From the NCBI RefSeq assembly GCF_949628265.1, contig NC_088789.1, forward strand, positions 21,941,883 to 22,005,882: a stretch of 64,000 nt of DNA. The letters run 5' to 3'. The notes beneath the pieces were generated by a model, which was not told the DNA's origin, did no database searches, and was given only the letters and a program-made list of their open reading frames with translations. The position numbers were made by a program, and so were the translations under genes. This document shows positions 25,901 to 37,900 of the stretch, one piece after another (position 1 is the first letter of the stretch; each line of letters starts with the position of its first letter). The DNA comes from Cloeon dipterum (lineage: Eukaryota; Arthropoda; Insecta; Ephemeroptera; Baetidae).

Positions 25901-28900
25901 CAAACAACAGCAAAACAAATTCATATATATTTATATGTTAAAATTAAAAGCTGATCACTAAAATTTTGTTGCACTTTATTTAAAAATAAATATGAACAGT
26001 AAATAAATAATTTCTTGCACCTCTTGCGCAAGAAATTTGCAAAAATTGAGTGGTAATAAACTATAAAAACCATTGATGAAAACCGGATTGTAAAATAATG
26101 AAAAAATATAACCCCGAATTAGAATGTCGTTTAGGTGTAAAATCGAGGGAAATTTTTGGATTGAATTCAGATTATTTTATTTTCAAATCTCGTGACTTGT
26201 TGGTCCCAAAACATCATGGCGGCTATCGAAAAATTAATCAAAAGTGGGTTTGCACAATCGACATGAATGTTTTCCTCGCAGTCTAATTGTGGCTACCGCC
26301 CGACAATTATGCAAACCCGCCTGGCTCGCAACATCCTTGCATGCAGGAGTGGTCCTTAAAGATTGCCAAATTCATCAGAGGCTTACACATCGTCATGAAA
26401 GGCCAACGTCGGCGATAATTCTCGAACGAATCCGTGTCATTTCCTGTACACAAGTTGCGATTTAATGGCTCGGGCTGGACATTAATTTCAAAGAGCAGAC
26501 GTGGAGCAAAACAAATGCGGCGGGCAGTGATTAGAGAGTTGGCCCCCCTAAGCGGGCCCGCCCGGGCTGGAATGCTGGGCCATAAAAGCAGTTGGCCGGC
26601 CCGGCCGGCCACTCGTGCAGCTCACTCAGAGAAAGAAACGAACGAAAGACCGAGTGTGTGCGTCTTATCAGCGTTGACACCGGACAACTTTATAAACAAA
26701 CGGCGGAAAGCGGTCATGCCACGCCACGCCGCTCCGCGCCGCGCCGCACCGCGCGCGATTTACTGCTACCAAGGGACGTAACGAAATTTTAACGACTCTC
26801 TCACTGTCGCGACCTGCGACCCCGAGCGCTGCTTTTCGACCGGCCGTCTATCCGTCCGTCGGCAATTACGCCGCGCGCGCGCGCGTGCTCATTACCCGCG
26901 TTTGACACGCTTCGCGCCGCCCGCTCGCTTGGCGCCGACGACGCAAATCGCTCTTTGCACGCGCAATTATGCTCGCGAACCGATGCCCAGAGCCATGTCA
27001 CGAGTTTCCAGAAAGCCAGACGGCTCTTAAAAAGCTTTATAAAAAAATCAGCTGGTTTCGTCAAGCCAAATTACTCATAGCTTTACTCAATGATAACGAC
27101 AAATTTGGAAAACCCTTATGTCCCTTATTAATTTTGTTGAAGTACTGTCTAAATATCAGTGTTCCAAAAAAGCCGGCTTTTTCTAAAACGAGGTGGTTTT
27201 ATCCGGATTGTATCCGGCTTAATCCGGTTTTTTTGGCTTTTTTTGGCTGCAACAAAAAACTATTTTTTAAACAAATTTGTGGATTTTTAATAAGCTGTGA
27301 GAAAAATTCAAAAAAGCCAGAATAAAGCCGGCTAAAATAGGGTGGTTTAAACCTGGTTTAAACCACCATGGATTAAACCGGCTGGATAAAACTCGGAACA
27401 CTGCTAGATATTGGGAAAGGTTGCTGTTTGAAAAAATCGGCAACAATAATTTGGCAAATTTAGTTACTCAGTCCTGATTTGATTATTGCACATTTTAAAG
27501 ATACATTTTTGGTAAATTTAGACTCAGTGAACCTCTTGTTATAGCCAACATTTCCAAATGATCTTAATTGATAACCTGTAGAGCTCCACTGACTTACTCT
27601 CAGCCCTCAGACGGTAAAGGAAACTCTGGATATATATAGGACTGCAACCAGAAGCAGACAATTAAACTGTAGAAAATAAACACCGAGGGAGCTGCACTTC
27701 ATTTCAAAACAAAAAAGCTATATTAAAGATTTAATCAATTGATGATATTTCCTTTTGCACTGACGTAAGATTAGACTCAAATATTTGTCTTGAAAAATTA
27801 TTCAAATTACGTCATTACGGCGCTTTGCCAGTCCTTCGTTTTATCGATTCTAACGATGTGAGTTGTAAATTGTGAAATGCTATCAATGTTGCAAGATCGC
27901 ATTGTTGAATATATTATGAGATCGCTGGCTGTCGCCACATTGCGCTTTTTCGCCAGGGGATATCACAAGACTGAATGTTTAATAAATTCAATCCGTCACA
28001 CGAGAAAAATTGTTGTTTCAATGCTAATATTGCTAATATTGCTAGATTTGCGCTGAAAACATAAACATGATAACGTGGGGAACTTTATAGCTATATAATA
28101 AATTTATTCTAATATGTTGTGCCATCAAGAAGGAGAGGTGAAACTGGAAAAAAATTATTTTCGTTCTACACATCAGCTGTTTCGGCTCCTCAGGCCTAAG
28201 AATCAGCGTAATAAATCCATAAATACGGTAATCTGAAAAGGCTGTGGAATCGCCAGACGTAGAAAACGATTGAATGTATTTAAAATTCACGTTATTGTTG
28301 AGCACCTTGAGCACAAATAAACAAGATTTTATGTCGTCTTGAAAATAGAGTTTAGACATTTATTGGTTAATAAACCACCTGAAAATTTGATATTAAATAA
28401 ACTCGTATGAATGACCTTAAATTCGCACTTATTTTAGCTGATTTATATGGTTAATGATTGTTCAAAGTATGGCTCAAATGGCTTAAAACTACATGAATTG
28501 CGCTCATATGGTGGTCCTATAACGAATATAGCAAGCTCAAAATAAGAAACAGTCGACAAGCTGACAAGTCTAAAAAAATCAAGCCATAACAAAAGCATCT
28601 CGGAATTTCAGCTTGGATAGATTTGCTTCAGAGCACGAGTTGAAAACCTCTTGCTCACAATCAGCTAAAAATGTAATGAAATTATGCTAATTCCCACGTC
28701 TGGCACGCCCGAGGTTAAATTCGCACGCAGCTGCGCCATGGGAATAAGAAAACAAACTGCAAAAGCGCAAATCAAAGAAAGGCATACATATGTATTAATT
28801 GGCGGCCGGGCCGTGGTCGTGGAGCGAGCGAGAAATGCGTGCTTGGCCGCAAGCAAGCGAGCCAGCGAGTGAGCGAGCGAGCGAGCGGACAAAGGAGAAC

Positions 28901-31900
28901 AAGCGAATTTGCATGCGGCGGCTGCTAAGTGCACATAACATAATGGAGTGTCGAGTCAATCACGCGGTTGAATATGAATTCGGTTGCATCACTGAATATG
29001 GTAGCGGGACGACAGGCTTCCATATCGGGACGCAAAAGCAGCCAGCCAGCCAGTCAGTCAGTCACTCGGCCCCGGTCTCTCTCAGCTGTGGTGCGCTTGC
29101 AGCATGACTCATTATCGCGGCGCTCGCTAGCTCGCTCGCGCGCGCGAGCACGTTTGTAATTGCTAAACAGGGCTCGTGCATTTGCTCGGCATAATTGATC
29201 TTTTCGATCTGATTTTACACGCTTGCTCAGCGAAAAGAAGCGTTTTCGAGCCGAGTGAGTGAGTCATCATTTTGGTGCCGCCGCCGCCGCCACCGCCGAC
29301 TCGAAAACGTAATTTATTCCTATGCTAATGTGTCGTGCATCATTTATCAAAAAGGCTCTTTCTTTTTCTCCGCAAACACGCAGTGGGACGCAATTTAATA
29401 TCATCGTACCCTCTCGTGCCGCGGAATGAATTCAATTTTTAATTTGGATGGTAATGAGCTGCTTACATGGAATTTGAATAAAATTCCACGTCGTCTGTTT
29501 GGAAGCAAGTCGTAAATTATTTTCTAAGAGAGTCGCTTCTTTGGTAAATCTCCTAAATCAATTCTGAAAAGATTATTCGCTTTGCAAATTGCGTTTTCCT
29601 CATCTTAAAGAGAAACACATCTAGCTTTGATTCAATTTCTTTTTTTCTACTTTTGATTCTATAAACAATGAGAGACTTCATGCTGAAATATCTTGATTTA
29701 TTGCTCTGAAGGAAGAAAATTCCTTTCAGTCTCAATCCACTCTAGATTGCACAGAACGTGAAGAAAATAAATTAATATCGGCCGCAAGGACATTTTAAGT
29801 CGTTTCAACTCTAAAAAAAATTAGCAACAGTAGAAATTTCATACGTTTCAGAGTAGAAATTGTCGAAAATGAAAGCAAGGACCATCATTAAGTTTTCCCA
29901 AAGGTTTACAACAACTGGCTTGTGACTTAATTTTGTTTTAAATTAGCTTTTGGTATTATAACCACGAAAAACACCCAAAAATCTTTTGAATGAACTCCGT
30001 AGTGACATCAGACCTTGATTTATGACCTTAAATATTTATGTTCATTCGATTGGGCTTTGTAATCGGAATAGAAAAGACATCTTATTTTTGAAAATATACC
30101 TTTTTAGCAGATGAAATATTTTTGTTTATAACTATACACAAATTTAGTCCGTAGTAATGATAATTTTGACATTGTTAAATATTTTTTTTATTTAGCACCA
30201 ATACAAATTCCATTGTGTTTGCTTCACATGAGCCAAAGCTGCCCTACAATATATGTGGATTTGAATCCTATAGCCACTTTGGAGCATTTTTTCCTCTTAG
30301 ATTCTGAAAAAAAAACATAAATTACCTTTAACCTACACCTCCCGAGGTTTCATTATAATTATCATAACTTATACGACTCAAGGCAGCAGTGTGACAATTC
30401 CAATTGCTTAATAAAGATTCAAGCAAGTGGCAATTAAAAGTCTCACATACATTTTATTTGGTTGCATCAGCCTCTGGAAGAAAACAACACCTTTGTAAGA
30501 AATGCCGATGGAGCATTTTTCAGCTAAAAGCGGCGATTGGCGGCGTCGAACCGTCGGCGCTCTCTCGTTTTCCTCGTGCGCCACGAATGGGGCAGATCAT
30601 ATAAAAGTTTAATGTAATGTCACCTTCAATTACGAGCTTTCTGCTTCTATTAAAGGCAATTACGGCGCTAATTAAAGCCGCTGTATGCGCGTAAACGCAC
30701 GGCTCGGCGTAGGCGCCGCCGATAACCCATAAAAAGGGCTCGTTTGCGCGCGTTATTGTTGTTATTGTCGGGGCAGCAGCCAACGCGCGCTCGCTCGATC
30801 CTCTTTCCTGATGATGGCGAAAACACAGCGAACGCAATTTCAAGTGCTCCCATTCATGCGTCGAGACGTAATTTAATGCGCGCTGACTTTCTTGCCGATC
30901 GAGCTGCGCATTTAATAGGCCTATCTGCCCACGGTGCTCGGAAAACTGACTGATTTCATTTAATGAACCACTCGCCATTGCAAAATGCATCCGTAGGGGC
31001 ACGGCTGCCAGGCATGAAATCGATGAATGATGCAAACGACGCAAAAAGAATTGCTTTGAAAAATAAAATAGTATTACGAAGTACGAGTAAATTACAATAT
31101 TTTAAATATTGGTTGAATGCATAAAGAATTTAATTTTATTTTATTAGAATTGTGGACCAACTTTTAATTATTTGTATTGTGCACTTTGTCCTCGAAGTAG
31201 TGACGTGGCATCTACTCTTTTAAAAAATGTGCGGTTCTACTAAGGTAAATTTTTGCTTAAAATCAAACCTCAAGGTTCAGTTTATGCTGTTGAAACACAA
31301 ACTCTTCAGAGATTTGCTGTTTAAACCTTTTTACATTAACTTGGTCTCCGGCAAATTTTACCTCTCGTCTTTTCCCTATCACACGTGAGATTTCCAGGGC
31401 GTCAGGTGTGGACAGCACCCTGGGCAAAAGCTGCCCGTGAGAAAGAAAACCGGACGCCGGTTGTTTTGGCAAGTGCCTTGTTGTGTTTGGCTCGTAAAAG
31501 CGCGCCGATCCGGCCGTCTAATTGAGATTTACGCGCGGGCGGCGAAGTGGAGCGTGCGTGATTTACTGGGCTCGCGGCTCGGCAGGGCGCGAACGACCGG
31601 GCCCCCGCCGACCTGTCATCACGCTAAACGAGTTAATTTGGGCCGTCGAAGCATTGAGAGAGACAGAGAGAAACGAACCAGCTTCTAATTACAGCCGAGG
31701 ACTGACGGGCCGCGACCCTTGACCTCTCGTGCGCTGGGCCTGCCGAGCGGCGCCGGCAAGGGCGGGGCTGGCCTCGTGCACCTGCGTGCTCATCTCTGCC
31801 CGCTGCCCAAGGGCGTGATCGAAATAAAAATGTTTGGAAAAGTCAAATCAATCAAAATGATAAAAATCAATTGTTGTGAAAGCAAAAACTTCTTATCTTG

Positions 31901-34900
31901 GGTTTGTCGAAATTGAAATTTTGGTTCAAAAATTATTATCTTTTTAATATATCTACTCTCTTTTTGAAAATCAAATTCTTCGAGTAAATTCGCATGAATT
32001 CAAACTAGTTATCAGTTCTACACACAGATTGAATCTTTCAAAAAACGATTTATAAAATTTGTTATTATTGTGGGTTTACGAGACTTTTGACTGATTTTTG
32101 GTTCTATCACAACTCCACGTTTTTCGATTTCAAAAATAGAGCGTGCACTCCTCTCGTCAAGCCCAATTGAATGAATAATAAATTTAAGATCATCGTCTAT
32201 AAGAGGCTAATGGTTAGCACCGGTCATTTTCTGTAAATTGAGGCCTTTTTATCTAAATTTAAATTCCTTGTGGAGTAAAAAAAATTAGCAGTCATAAGGG
32301 CTATAGGTATAAAATTCTGCTGCGCCATCTAAAATAATAATTAAAAATGATATTAATTTCGCCAGAATTTTCTATCTATCCATAGCTAGAGTCAAGATTA
32401 TGGGAAAATAAATAACAAATTCTATGGAGCAAAAAAATGCTTGAAAAATAATTATTAATTTAGAAAAACGCTCTGCGTTTTTTTCAAACACTTGCGAATT
32501 TAATGTAACCAACTACTACCGTCGAAATGCAAAAACCACACTCTCTTATCGATCTTCACTGGTGCACATAACGATGTGGCGTGTTGATCCAATTAATTTT
32601 TTAAGAAAACGAAGCTAAAAGTGATATGTTTCATCAAGAAAATATGTAAATCAATCAAACTCTAATTTCCTGGAATATTTAAAAGTTTTGAGACCCTCTT
32701 AAAGAAAGTGTAGGAATTTTTCTCATTTTAAATTCGATTATTAGCCAATAAATCGGTTTGATAGTACATTCCCAAGCTAACTGAAATATTCTGCGGTTAT
32801 GATTCAATTCATCATCAGAACTATCAGATCCAGGTGTTTGGAATTTCATTTTTTCCCCAGAAGCAAAATACACACCGCCTTTCTTACTTCACAGACAAGC
32901 CAGAGAGAAAAAGAGATAGAGCAATTCCGAGCGTCGACATCTCTTTTGAGGAAAAGACGGGCGAAAACGGCTGGCCGGCCGAGATGTTTATTATATCAGA
33001 TGGGATCAAATGAAATCTATAAAGCGGCTTGCGAAATTTACGTCGCTTTTCATGAGCGGCACTAACTCGCCCGAGTTACGGTTGGCGGCCGCCACATTTC
33101 ATTTTGCGCGGAAAACTGGACCACCGATCGGTGGCAGTAAATTTTTGGCTCGAATCGCAAAATGTAAAAATCGCCGGCATAATAAAACAGTAGCTCAGCG
33201 GCTCGGCAGGCGGGCCGAAACTTTCCAGCAATCTCTGGCCGATGATGAAGTGCAAAGAGTTGCAAAAACGCGTTTTCGCCGGCCGCTCGACCCGCTTAAT
33301 TGATCGACTTTTAATTGGCCCGCTAAGAGAGGACATTTGTGAAATCGGGCGTGCGTTAATGAGCCGGCCGGCGTAATTACGGCCCAGCAGGCTGCTTATT
33401 TTATAAATTGTCCGTACACAGGCTCGTTGCTGCGCTCGGATCGCTTAGAGATATTAAATTTCATCGCGATAACCCGCGCGAAATATGCGCGCACTCTGAT
33501 TACCGACGCTTTTTTTCTGGGCCGCGGCTGTGATTAATTCGGGCTCGTTTTTCGGCCTCGGGGGTTGCCGACGCGGCACCACTTGGCGAGCCAATTATTT
33601 GGCCATTAGCACCGCTGTTGATGTCATTTGCCGCGCGTTAAAACAATCAGCACACCTCGCATCGGCACCTTCGCTCCCTGGCGACGAAAAGAGAGACAAA
33701 AACTCGACTTAATTACCTTCTCAAAGCGAAAGAGAATGGAGTTTTCGAGAGTTTGCTCCGACCTGCGACCGAATTGAGGCATGCAACGCCTGCTAAAAGC
33801 ATTCAAGGTGAATCCGGACTCAATTCGATTCTGAATAAATAAAATAGGGGTACTGAACGAAACCAAACAGAAGAACAAATAAAAAAATAGTGAAAAGATT
33901 TATATAAATGACGAAATGCCACAGTTTGGAGGACAAAATTGGCATGAGGTCAAGCAAACTCAATGAAATTTATACCTGAAATTAGTCTTTACGAGCAGAT
34001 AGCGTCATATTATATTTTTGGAAAATTATTCATTTTTAGTGAAAATTTTGTAAAACTTTCGGACTTGCCAATTTTTATTTTTGAGAAATTCCAGTTCAAA
34101 ACAAAAAAAAACATTTATTTTCTTGGCTTTTTCGTGTTTTGCAAATATCGTCAATCGTCAACTCCAAATCTCGGGTTCCAACCATCAACCTTCGATTATA
34201 AAACTAAACAACGTTATAGACTTGCATCGACCTCTCCTGACAAGCTCAAGGGTTTAGGGATGCTGGTGGTAATTTAAAAAAAATGTATGAGGTGCTAATG
34301 TAGAGTGAGTTTTGGGTAATTTAAATTATTTAGTAGTACTTTTTCTTATTAAAATGATAGAAAGGGGTTGAAAAGAGTGGGGTTAAGCACCCCTAAACCC
34401 TTCGGATTGTCATGGGAGGTTGAGATTATTATAAATGTGTGCAGAATTAGCAATTCTGATCGATATAACTCTGGATTTGCAGTCGGCAATGTTTGTAAAA
34501 CACTAAAAATCGAATAAATCGTGTTTTTTAGAGTTTTTTTAAGTGAAATTCCTTGACTTTCCAAAAAAAAATTCACTTCTTGCTTTATTTTCCTTCGTGC
34601 ACAGCAATTAGTGCAATTTTCAACGGCCAGCGATCAGATTCTGAATAATTTGGAGGTGAATTTTTCACTTTGCACACCTGGCTTGATTAGAGTAATTATT
34701 TTGCGATTTTTCATTTTAATTTTAGCTTCTAGAAAATGCCAGTCGATCCCTCAGCCCCACAGCAATAATTTTCGTCACTAAACCCGTTAAATCCTTTCGA
34801 TAATGTTGGGTCTTATAAATGCAGAGAAACAGTAGTAATTATACAAACTAGAAATAAACAGCGTCGATCACTGCCGGTTGGTTCGACACGAAAATTCACT

Positions 34901-37900
34901 TAATCGCGGCGGTGTTAGATGGCAAGCACGGCAGCAAAGTCAATAAACCTTCATGTTCAGCAGCTCTCGGCGCATAATTCGCCACGAAATTAAGCAACAC
35001 GGGTTTGTTGACTTTCGGGGCGCGAGTGATTGAGTGTGAAACGGCGCTGCAATTGATTAATCACGCCCCGCGCGGCGTCCACCGCCGCCCGACAACGCAT
35101 GCATCGCGTCCTCTCGGCTTCAATTAACATTATTGAGATGTAGCCCGGCGATAATGAGCGTGCCCGCGCGCATCGATAATCGCGCCAAATTGCGGCCGCC
35201 TCGCCCGAATGCCAAATTAACTTTTTAATGCGCGACATGCTCGCTCGGCCAGCGCTCAGCGTTCGGCGGCCAATTATAATTACGCGCCTCTGATCGCCCG
35301 CCGATCTCGAAATTAAAAATCACAACACGACGCGCGCGCCGAGAGAGCGGCAGATAATCCAGCATCCCAGCTGCAGACTTTTTGCGCTCACCTGCACTCT
35401 CTCGTGCGCACTCACTCGGGGTAAAACACCTGAACTAATACATATTTACAGTCACGCTGGCTGGCAGCGAGCGAGCGACTTTGAAATTCAAACAGTATTA
35501 GTCCTTTTAAGGGCCGCTCGCTATAGTTACCATTCTGCGCGCTCCGTACAACCCAGCCGGGCAGATTTGTCTTCATTTCGCTCACACGCGGATCTTTCAC
35601 TCTCGTCCACGCCCCGTGCCAGCGTGAAGACTCAAATCCGTAATTAACGAGGTTCTTGTGTTCGTTCCCATTTTAAATTTAAATGTTTATTGCAAAATAT
35701 TTTTTAGGCGGGGAATTTAGGGAAAATATACCGTTTTAGACGGTTCTCAGTTGATATTTTGCATATTTTGAGGAATAATTACTGGGAAGTCTGTGAACAG
35801 TGTTTTTATTTCATAATTTTTTTAGAAAAATTAAATCCAAAACATTTTAATCATTTTTGCAGCAGGTTTATTTCTTGAAGAGCTCGTTGACGGTATTACG
35901 ATGGTTCAAATAACTTCAAATTGCATAAATAGTGCTCATTTGATGGTCGTGTGATGATTTTGGAAGGTCAAAAAACATAGTCGACCGTCTAAAATTCACA
36001 GGCCTATAGTTATAGAGGAATTGTGGACACTTTATGAAAGACATTCTGTTAAATTAAGCGCCGGAAATATTAAATCTAATAGGTTTACATGTTCCACGAA
36101 ATTAAACAAGTTTTTAATGTCTGATTGTTACTCATCCTTGCGCTCACAGTTAGTTTTTATGCTAATTGTCGTTTCTCCGAGTTGCGGGGAATTTTATTCG
36201 CTTTAATCTGCATTAAGAACAGGCTCCAGACGAGCTTTTCCCTCAAGGTCAATCAAGGCCTTTAATAATGGTCAGCATGTGCGAAATTAAGTAGCGGTTA
36301 AAACTCATCTTTCCCTGACACGCTGGACCGAATCAGTGGGCTGCCCGATAAGATTTATTAACATCACTCATCATTAGGCACGGTTTTAATATTTTATCGT
36401 GCCATAAAAAAGTGAAACTCGAATTCCCCTATCAAAATCAACAGCAGCAGCAGCAGCAGGCGTTTTTATTAAATTCGCATTCCCCGAACTGCGCATTTTA
36501 CACGGAACGCATTCTAGAAATGCTTGGTTTCACCGCTCGGTGGTCCGCCTCATAAAACCCACCACGAGTGCGAGATGGCCTGCTTATGCAGAATCGGCCG
36601 TTTAAACCGCCATAAAACGGCGATTCGCGACACGACATTGTAAATTTGCTGCCGCGCAGCTAGCCCAGGTGACAATCAGCAAGCAGCACGCCGGGCCCAG
36701 GGAGCCAAATTAACAGCGTTGGGCGCAGATTTTCAGCCAGCCATTCCATTGTTGACAACTCACACGGTGATTCTGATTGGGTAGAGTCTCAATGACGCCA
36801 TTTTGATGCAGGAAAATCTGGGATTTTTACAGGGCTTCGATTGGGAGCTATTAGAATTATGGGCTAAATTAAGCAATAATTGATCATATTGTTAGTTTAA
36901 ATCAGTTCTGCAGTGTGACACAATAAAAAGAGGACATTGGCACAATAAAAATTCAAATTTTGCAAATTTTATCCTATAATTACAGCGCTCAACCATATTT
37001 TTATTGCAGAGATATCGATTTCTCTCTTCGAGAACACTTTTATGCGAAACTTTTTACTGTTAAACAAAATAAGATTTCAAGCAGTGAGACGTTCCTCGCC
37101 ATTAGAAATGCCACTTTTCAAAAAAATTGCCCTGCTATCCTGGTAAGTTTTGCTATACTGAATTAGCAACAAAAATTTTGCGGGGGTTTTCAGTATCAAT
37201 CCTCTTTAAAGGTCCTTTGAAGTGCACGATTGTTGCCATTTGCTTTAAAAGTCCATTGAATTTGAATTGAACTAGAAATTAAATAAATTGTTATCAGAAA
37301 ATGATGACAATTTTGCTGTTTTGGTGGCCTTTAATGTTTAATAAATTGTTGCCCTGTCCCACAGTGATGAATTTAATCTATCACTTACGAGTCCAAAAAG
37401 ACACAAGCTCATTATTGTCTTATCTATAAAAATTGCTGTCCTGTGGATAACCACACCATTCGCCAGACCGACTGAAAATCTGGCCCCTACAGTCATTAAT
37501 GAAGACGGTCATCGTGCACGGGAACATATATAAACGAAATTTATGCAGCACCAACAGCCGATTAAATTGAGAGCTTGTTTACCCGTGATTTTTACGATTG
37601 GCCGCTGATAAAGCGAGAGAGAGACGAGAAACGCTGCGCCTCGGTAATGAGCGCGTGGGAACCGCTGCTGCTGCTGTAGCCGGCCGGTCATTTACACTTA
37701 ATTAGGCCCCATTAAAAATCAGCAGCACGTCGGAAAAAGTGACTGCTGCTGCTGGACCTGTTCGTCGCCGGCGCTGCTGTGATAAGCTTTTTAATTATGT
37801 CCGAATGAGCGCCGTGCATCTTTCCTCGGATCTAGCTTTTATACGTGTGTGTGCCCTCACTGCTCACACACGTGCCTATCTTGTTCATCAATCTTTCGCC

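Noticed and set aside
30520..31044. 174-codon open frame on the minus strand
   Set aside because: Longest frame in the intron, but it has no ATG at its start, no domain and no splice context; composition shadow.
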